A DNA stretch of 29,002 nucleotides from DATKZB01 sp035528235 (GTDB lineage Bacteria > Planctomycetota > Phycisphaerae > FEN-1346), in contig DATKZB010000081.1 of assembly GCA_035528235.1 (NCBI GenBank), forward strand, positions 1 through 29,002. The letters run 5' to 3'. Within the stretch, counting starts at the first letter, position 1; every line of letters starts with the position of its first letter. Positions 23,971-29,002 of this stretch are shown here, piece by piece. The translations under genes and the position numbers were made by a program. Below the pieces are notes generated by a model. That model made no database searches. It had not been told where the DNA came from and saw only the letters and a list, made by a program, of their open reading frames with translations.

Positions 23971-24233
23971 CGACGTTTCTGATGATCGGGGCGGTCGTCC
24001 TCCTGGTGTCGGCCTTTCTGTGCCTGTACCGCATCGGCCAGGGCCCCACGGCGCCGGACCGGACGGTGGCCATCGACATCCTGGGCACGCTCGTCGTCGG
24101 GTTCTGCTGCGTGATGGCGCTCTGGACGCACCAGGCCTTCTACATGAACATTGCTATCGCCTGGGCGCTGCTGTCGTTCATTGGCACGATCGCCCTGGCG
24201 AAGTACCTGGAGGGCCGCCAATACGATGAATGA
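23967..24233 (+). CDS. mrpF: Mrp antiporter subunit F
   Basis: This 88-residue protein has three helices and the family motif RIGQGPTAPDRTVAIDILGTL. A GTG start at 23967 overlaps the mrpE stop (GTGA), and the end overlaps mrpG by 8 bases. The length is typical for MrpF/MnhF. Confidence 0.92.
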   Translation: MTTFLMIGAVVLLVSAFLCLYRIGQGPTAPDRTVAIDILGTLVVGFCCVMALWTHQAFYMNIAIAWALLSFIGTIALAKYLEGRQYDE

Positions 24234-24630
24234 GATTGTGGCACAAATCCTCATCGGCGTCGGCCTGGCGTTCGACCTGTTCGGTTGCGTCGGCCTCGTG
24301 CGCCTGCCCGACGTGTACAACCGCGTCCAGGCGGCCACCAAGTGCGTGACGCTGGGCACGTGCATGATCCTGCTGGGTACGGCTATCTACGGCGCCGGGG
24401 CCGGCATGAGCATCAAGGCGGTCCTGGGCGCGGTTTTCATCCTGCTGACGAGCCCGGTGGCGGCCCACGCCATCGCCCGCGGCGCGTATCGGTCCGGCGT
24501 CCGTCTCTGGGAAGGCAGCGTCGTGGACCGTTACGGCGAGGAGATGCATCCCTCTCGGCCGCCGGCGGAGCGGGCCGAGCCCGCCACGCCCGGCGACGCG
24601 GTCGGCGCAGCCGGGGAGCGTGTCCGATGA
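24226..24630 (+). CDS. mrpG: Mrp antiporter subunit G
   Basis: This 134-residue protein has three helices and the motif GLVRLPDVYNRVQAATKCVTLG, diagnostic for MrpG/MnhG, followed by LTSPVAAHAIARGAYRSG. The C-terminal 35 residues are hydrophilic and Ala/Pro-rich. The ATG at 24226 is chosen because the upstream frame overlaps mrpF and is not protein-like. The stop overlaps the next gene by 4 bases (ATGA). Confidence 0.92.
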   Translation: MNEIVAQILIGVGLAFDLFGCVGLVRLPDVYNRVQAATKCVTLGTCMILLGTAIYGAGAGMSIKAVLGAVFILLTSPVAAHAIARGAYRSGVRLWEGSVVDRYGEEMHPSRPPAERAEPATPGDAVGAAGERVR

Positions 24631-25244
24631 AAAAGCCCAAACTCCGAGAACTCGGCGAAGCCGTCAAGGCCCTCGTCCGCGGGCCGATCACCATCAAGTT
24701 CCCGGCCGAGCCGTACGAGGCCCCCGACGCCTTCCGCGGCAAGCCGAAGTACGACGAGGACGAGTGCATCGGCTGCGGCGCCTGCGCCGAGGTTTGCCCG
24801 AGCCAGTGCATCGACCTCGTGGACGACGTGGGGACCGGCCCGCCGGTCCGGCGACTCCAGATTCATATCGACGCGTGCATCTTCTGCGGTCAGTGCGAAC
24901 TCAACTGCACCACCGAGAAGGGGGTGCACCTGACCACCGAGTACAACCTGGCCTGCTTCGACCGGTCGACGTGTCTGGAGACGGTCGAAAAGGCGCTCGT
25001 CCTGTGCGACGTCTGCGGCGCCGTCATTGGGGCCCGCGACCACCTGCTCTGGGTGGCCGAGCGGCTCGGCGCCAAACGCTATGCCAACCCAACGCTCATC
25101 CTCCTGGCCGACGGCGAGTTGGGCCTGGTGAGCGGCGAGTCGCGACGCGACCCCGACCGGCCCCTCGACCGCAGCGACACCATGCGCATCCTGTGCCCGG
25201 CGTGCCGGCGAACCACGGTGCTCCGCGAGACGTGGGGCGTCTGA
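24627..25244 (+). CDS. HycF/EchF/NuoI-like ferredoxin subunit with zinc-ribbon-like C-terminus
   Basis: This 205-residue polyferredoxin subunit feeds electrons into the hydrogenase core. Two [4Fe-4S] motifs are present: C47/50/53/57 and C84/87/90/94. An additional CxxC pair (C127, C130) and a C-terminal CPAC (C190, C193) could form a zinc-ribbon or rubredoxin-like site, a feature seen in formate-hydrogenlyase-type HycF proteins. It overlaps mrpG by ATGA, so it belongs to the same operon even though it is separated from the other hydrogenase subunits by the Mrp genes. A hairpin terminator follows 28 bases after the stop. Confidence 0.92.
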   Translation: MKKPKLRELGEAVKALVRGPITIKFPAEPYEAPDAFRGKPKYDEDECIGCGACAEVCPSQCIDLVDDVGTGPPVRRLQIHIDACIFCGQCELNCTTEKGVHLTTEYNLACFDRSTCLETVEKALVLCDVCGAVIGARDHLLWVAERLGAKRYANPTLILLADGELGLVSGESRRDPDRPLDRSDTMRILCPACRRTTVLRETWGV

Positions 25245-25271
25245 GCGGCGGCCAACGGTTGGGGGCTTTCC

Positions 25272-25297
25272 CGCGGCAGGCAGTCTTGCCTGCCGCG
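25272..25297 (+). terminator. Intrinsic terminator-like hairpin after the hydrogenase-Mrp operon
   Basis: A perfect 11-bp stem CGCGGCAGGCA (25272-25282)/TGCCTGCCGCG (25287-25297) with a GTCT loop is followed by TCTCATTTCT, which is pyrimidine-rich. It lies 28 bases after the ferredoxin stop, and marks the likely end or attenuation point before the protease gene. Confidence 0.6.
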
Positions 25298-25380
25298 TCT
25301 CATTTCTGTACGGTGGGGCCGCTGCTGGGCCTGCCCCTCGGGTGGGGTGTGCCGCACGATAGGTGCCCCGGAGGACGCCG

Positions 25381-25917
25381 ATGGCCTACAAGGGGCTGCG
25401 TTTCTGCGATTCGCCTGACGACCTGGCCCGCGCGCTGGGCGAGGTCCTGCCTCTGCCCATTGCCGTGGTCGGCGTCGGCAACGCCCTGTGCGGCGATGAC
25501 GGATTCGGGCCGGCCGTCGTGGCGGCTCTGCGGCCATCGGACGCCGTGAAGCTGTTCGACGTCCAGGGCGTTCCGGAAAGTTTCCTGGGGCCCATCGTCG
25601 CCTCGGGCTGTCCGGGGGTGCTGTTCGTCGACGCGGCCGACCTGGGGGCCGAACCGGGCCGCGTGACCGTGGTGCCGCCCGATCGCGTGGCCGAGGTCGA
25701 CGTGTCGACGCACGTCGTCTCGCTGGGCCTCATGGCCCGGGCCGTGGTGGACCTGGCGGGCCAGCCGTCGGACGGCCGCCGGGTGATCTGTGCCCTGCTT
25801 GCCGCGCAGCCTGAGGACCTCAAGACCATCGACCGCCTGAGCCCGGCCATTGAGCGGGCCGTGCGTCTGGCGGCGGCGGGCATCGAGGCATTTGCAAAAG
25901 GGTTTCCGGCGCGGTAA
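25381..25917 (+). CDS. HycI-like hydrogenase maturation protease for the group 4 hydrogenase
   Basis: This 178-residue endopeptidase has the signature VVGVGNALCGDDGFGP (about residues 30-45), the acidic FVDAADLG and the His in DVSTHVVSLG, matching nickel-sensing residues of the family. GGAGG (25370-25374) lies 6 bases before the ATG. An in-frame GTG at 25363 is less likely. It follows the hydrogenase operon after a terminator-like hairpin. The HycE-like subunit at 16595 has a cleavable tail after R549 that fits as substrate. The window thus has two large subunits with tails and two distinct proteases. Confidence 0.88.
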   Translation: MAYKGLRFCDSPDDLARALGEVLPLPIAVVGVGNALCGDDGFGPAVVAALRPSDAVKLFDVQGVPESFLGPIVASGCPGVLFVDAADLGAEPGRVTVVPPDRVAEVDVSTHVVSLGLMARAVVDLAGQPSDGRRVICALLAAQPEDLKTIDRLSPAIERAVRLAAAGIEAFAKGFPAR

Positions 25918-25934
25918 GATCATGGCGGACACGC

Positions 25935-27359
25935 ATGGGCCGGTTTATGACCCAGACCACGACGCCAGATCGTTCCGCTTCCGTCACTCGCGAACTGATG
26001 TTGACCGAGCGTGTGCTGTTTGACCGGCTGGGCTGGTTCGTCGAGGTGCGTTGGGCGGCGGGCGCCTGCGCGCTGGCGTTCATGGCGTTGGGGTGGTACG
26101 CCTTTGAGGTCCGCTTTGCCGCGGGGCGCGCCGTGGCCGTCGTCTTCGCCCTGTTCCTCTACAACGCGTTCTTCTCGCTGTGCGCCCGCGCCATCTACCA
26201 GGCGGGTCGCGTGAATAAGCGATGGATCCTGGGCCTGGCGCACGCCCAGATCATCTGCGACCTGCTGGCCGTGGCGGCGCTCGTGCACTACATCGGCGGC
26301 GTCGAGAATCACTTCATCATCCTGTTCGTGTTCCCGATGGTCGTGGCCAGCGAGTTCTTCTCGAAGGCCACGGCCTACGCCTACGCGACGGTGGCGGCGG
26401 CCCTGGTCAACGTCATCGGCTGGGGCGAGTATGTGTTCTACGAGTCGGCCCATTACCCGCTGAGCGTACTGGTGTCGACGGCGCCGACGGGGTACGAGCC
26501 GCTGGTGGCGCCGGGGGCCGCGCACCACTGGGTGTTCGTGTTCCAGGTCTGTTTTGTCATCACCTTTGCAGTTTATATCACGGTGTTCATTGCCTCGGGT
26601 ATCGCGACGCAGTTGCGGGGCCGCGAGGAGGAACTGGAGGGGGCGTACGGCGATTTGCAGTCGCTCGAACTCGTCAAGTCGCAGTTCATGCGCAAGACGA
26701 GCCACGAACTCCGGGCGCCGGTCGGGGCGCTTCAGAGCCTGCTGAACGCCGCGCTCCACCAACTGCCCGCCGACGCCAAGGGCCGGGAACTCGTTCGCCG
26801 CGCCGTGGACCGGGCGGAGAACATGCTCGACCTCATCGACGACCTGCTGCGCTACAGCCGCCTGAGGACCGCCGTCAAGGAGGTGGCGAAAGAGACGGTG
26901 GAACTGGCGGAGGTCGTTCGCAGTGCCGCCGAATTGTTCCGGCCGCGCGCCGAGGAGAAGGACCTTCGCCTCGACGTTCGCATGGCCCCCGCCCAGGTCG
27001 TCGGCAGCCGCGACGGCCTGACCGACCTTGTCAACAACCTGGTCTCGAACGCGATCCGGTACACGCCCGGCGGCGGGTCGGTCACGGTCCGCGTGGGCGC
27101 CGGGGCGGGCGGCCCGCGCCTCATCGTCGAGGACACCGGCGTGGGCATCCCTGACGAGGAACGGCCGCACATCTTCGACGAGTTCTTCCGTGGCCAGGAG
27201 GCCAAGAAGGTGGCGGCCCACGGAACCGGCCTCGGCATGGCCATCGTCAAACGTATCGTCGAGATGCACGGCGGGCGGATCGACGTGACCAGTTCCCCCG
27301 GCAAGGGGACCCAGTTCGTCGTGACGTTTCCGCCGGCGGGTGCGGGCCCGCCGGCCTGA
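25935..27359 (+). CDS. Orphan membrane sensor histidine kinase
   Basis: This 474-residue kinase has about six hydrophobic helices within residues 41-222 forming an N-terminal sensor. A short coiled segment leads to the HisKA domain with H257 in FMRKTSHELRAPVG. The HATPase domain has an N box (NNLVSNAIRYTPGG, 367-380), a G1 box (DTGVGIPDEE) and a G2 box (GTGLGMAIVK, 430-439). No response regulator is encoded in the window. The start at ATG 25935 has no clear ribosome binding site; ATG 25947 is also possible. It lies 17 bases after the protease gene, so it may be cotranscribed and sense redox, H2 or membrane state, but the signal is unknown. Confidence 0.9.
   Translation: MGRFMTQTTTPDRSASVTRELMLTERVLFDRLGWFVEVRWAAGACALAFMALGWYAFEVRFAAGRAVAVVFALFLYNAFFSLCARAIYQAGRVNKRWILGLAHAQIICDLLAVAALVHYIGGVENHFIILFVFPMVVASEFFSKATAYAYATVAAALVNVIGWGEYVFYESAHYPLSVLVSTAPTGYEPLVAPGAAHHWVFVFQVCFVITFAVYITVFIASGIATQLRGREEELEGAYGDLQSLELVKSQFMRKTSHELRAPVGALQSLLNAALHQLPADAKGRELVRRAVDRAENMLDLIDDLLRYSRLRTAVKEVAKETVELAEVVRSAAELFRPRAEEKDLRLDVRMAPAQVVGSRDGLTDLVNNLVSNAIRYTPGGGSVTVRVGAGAGGPRLIVEDTGVGIPDEERPHIFDEFFRGQEAKKVAAHGTGLGMAIVKRIVEMHGGRIDVTSSPGKGTQFVVTFPPAGAGPPA
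27333..27354 (+). terminator. Hairpin at the end of the kinase gene
   Basis: CCGGCGGG (27333-27340) pairs with CCCGCCGG (27347-27354) around a 6-base loop, inside the last kinase codons. A second GC-rich hairpin follows near 27361-27376. No T-tract is present, so termination is only a possibility. Confidence 0.3.
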
Positions 27360-27398
27360 CCGGGCGGGCCGCCCGCGCCGAAACATCGCCGGTTGATG

Positions 27399-27426
27399 TT
27401 GACAGGCCGGCGCCGTCTGGTAGAAT
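27399..27426 (+). promoter_or_regulatory. tRNA-Lys promoter
   Basis: A perfect -35 TTGACA (27399-27404), a 16-base spacer and TAGAAT (27421-27426) end 13 bases before the tRNA 5' end. This places the transcription start a few bases before the mature tRNA. Confidence 0.7.
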
Positions 27427-27439
27427 GCCCCACCTACTT

Positions 27440-29002
<1,563 letters not shown>

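Overview
The window is a GC-rich bacterial chromosome segment carrying an anaerobic energy-metabolism island. Its gene content (Wood-Ljungdahl methyl-branch enzymes, two different [NiFe] hydrogenases, an Mrp-type antiporter, a secreted cellulase-like enzyme) suggests an anaerobic, fermentative or acetogenic bacterium. The style resembles Planctomycetota (Phycisphaerae-like) metagenome lineages, but that placement is a guess.

Region 1 (about 178-7820, + strand) reads as one operon-like block: fhs, a [NiFe] hydrogenase small and large subunit, its maturation protease, metV, metF and folD. Together these could carry formate to methyl-THF, with a soluble-looking hydrogenase placed where acetogens usually keep the electron-input subunits of the methylene-THF reductase. 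The FolD has unusual residues at two catalytic positions.

Region 2 (7821-11017) separates the two energy modules. It has a palindrome-rich intergenic segment with a MITE/REPIN-like element, a GH5-family secreted glycoside hydrolase (+), and, convergent to it, a small putative lipoprotein gene (-). That gene has an in-frame TGA followed by 41 more coherent codons and a hairpin at the right place for a bacterial SECIS element. It is therefore a candidate undescribed selenoprotein.

Region 3 (10904-25244, + strand) is a 16-gene operon for a membrane-bound group 4 (Ech/formate-hydrogenlyase-like) [NiFe] hydrogenase. It starts from a clear sigma70-type promoter and ends at a strong hairpin. The order is: HydB-like Fe-S protein, HydG-like FAD/NAD(P) reductase, NuoG/FwdB-like Fe-S protein lacking a visible Mo ligand, HycB-like ferredoxin, HycD-, HycG- and HycE-like core subunits, NuoL/MrpA-N-like antiporter, MbhDE-like MrpA-C, MrpB, C, D, E, F, G and a HycF-like ferredoxin. 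A HycI-like protease and an orphan sensor histidine kinase follow. The inferred complex would couple NAD(P)H/ferredoxin and H2 chemistry to Na+ or H+ transport.

Region 4 (27399-29002) has a tRNA-Lys(CUU) gene with its own promoter, and a tyrosine integrase on the minus strand whose reading frame ends inside the tRNA. This marks the left edge of an integrative element that continues beyond the window.
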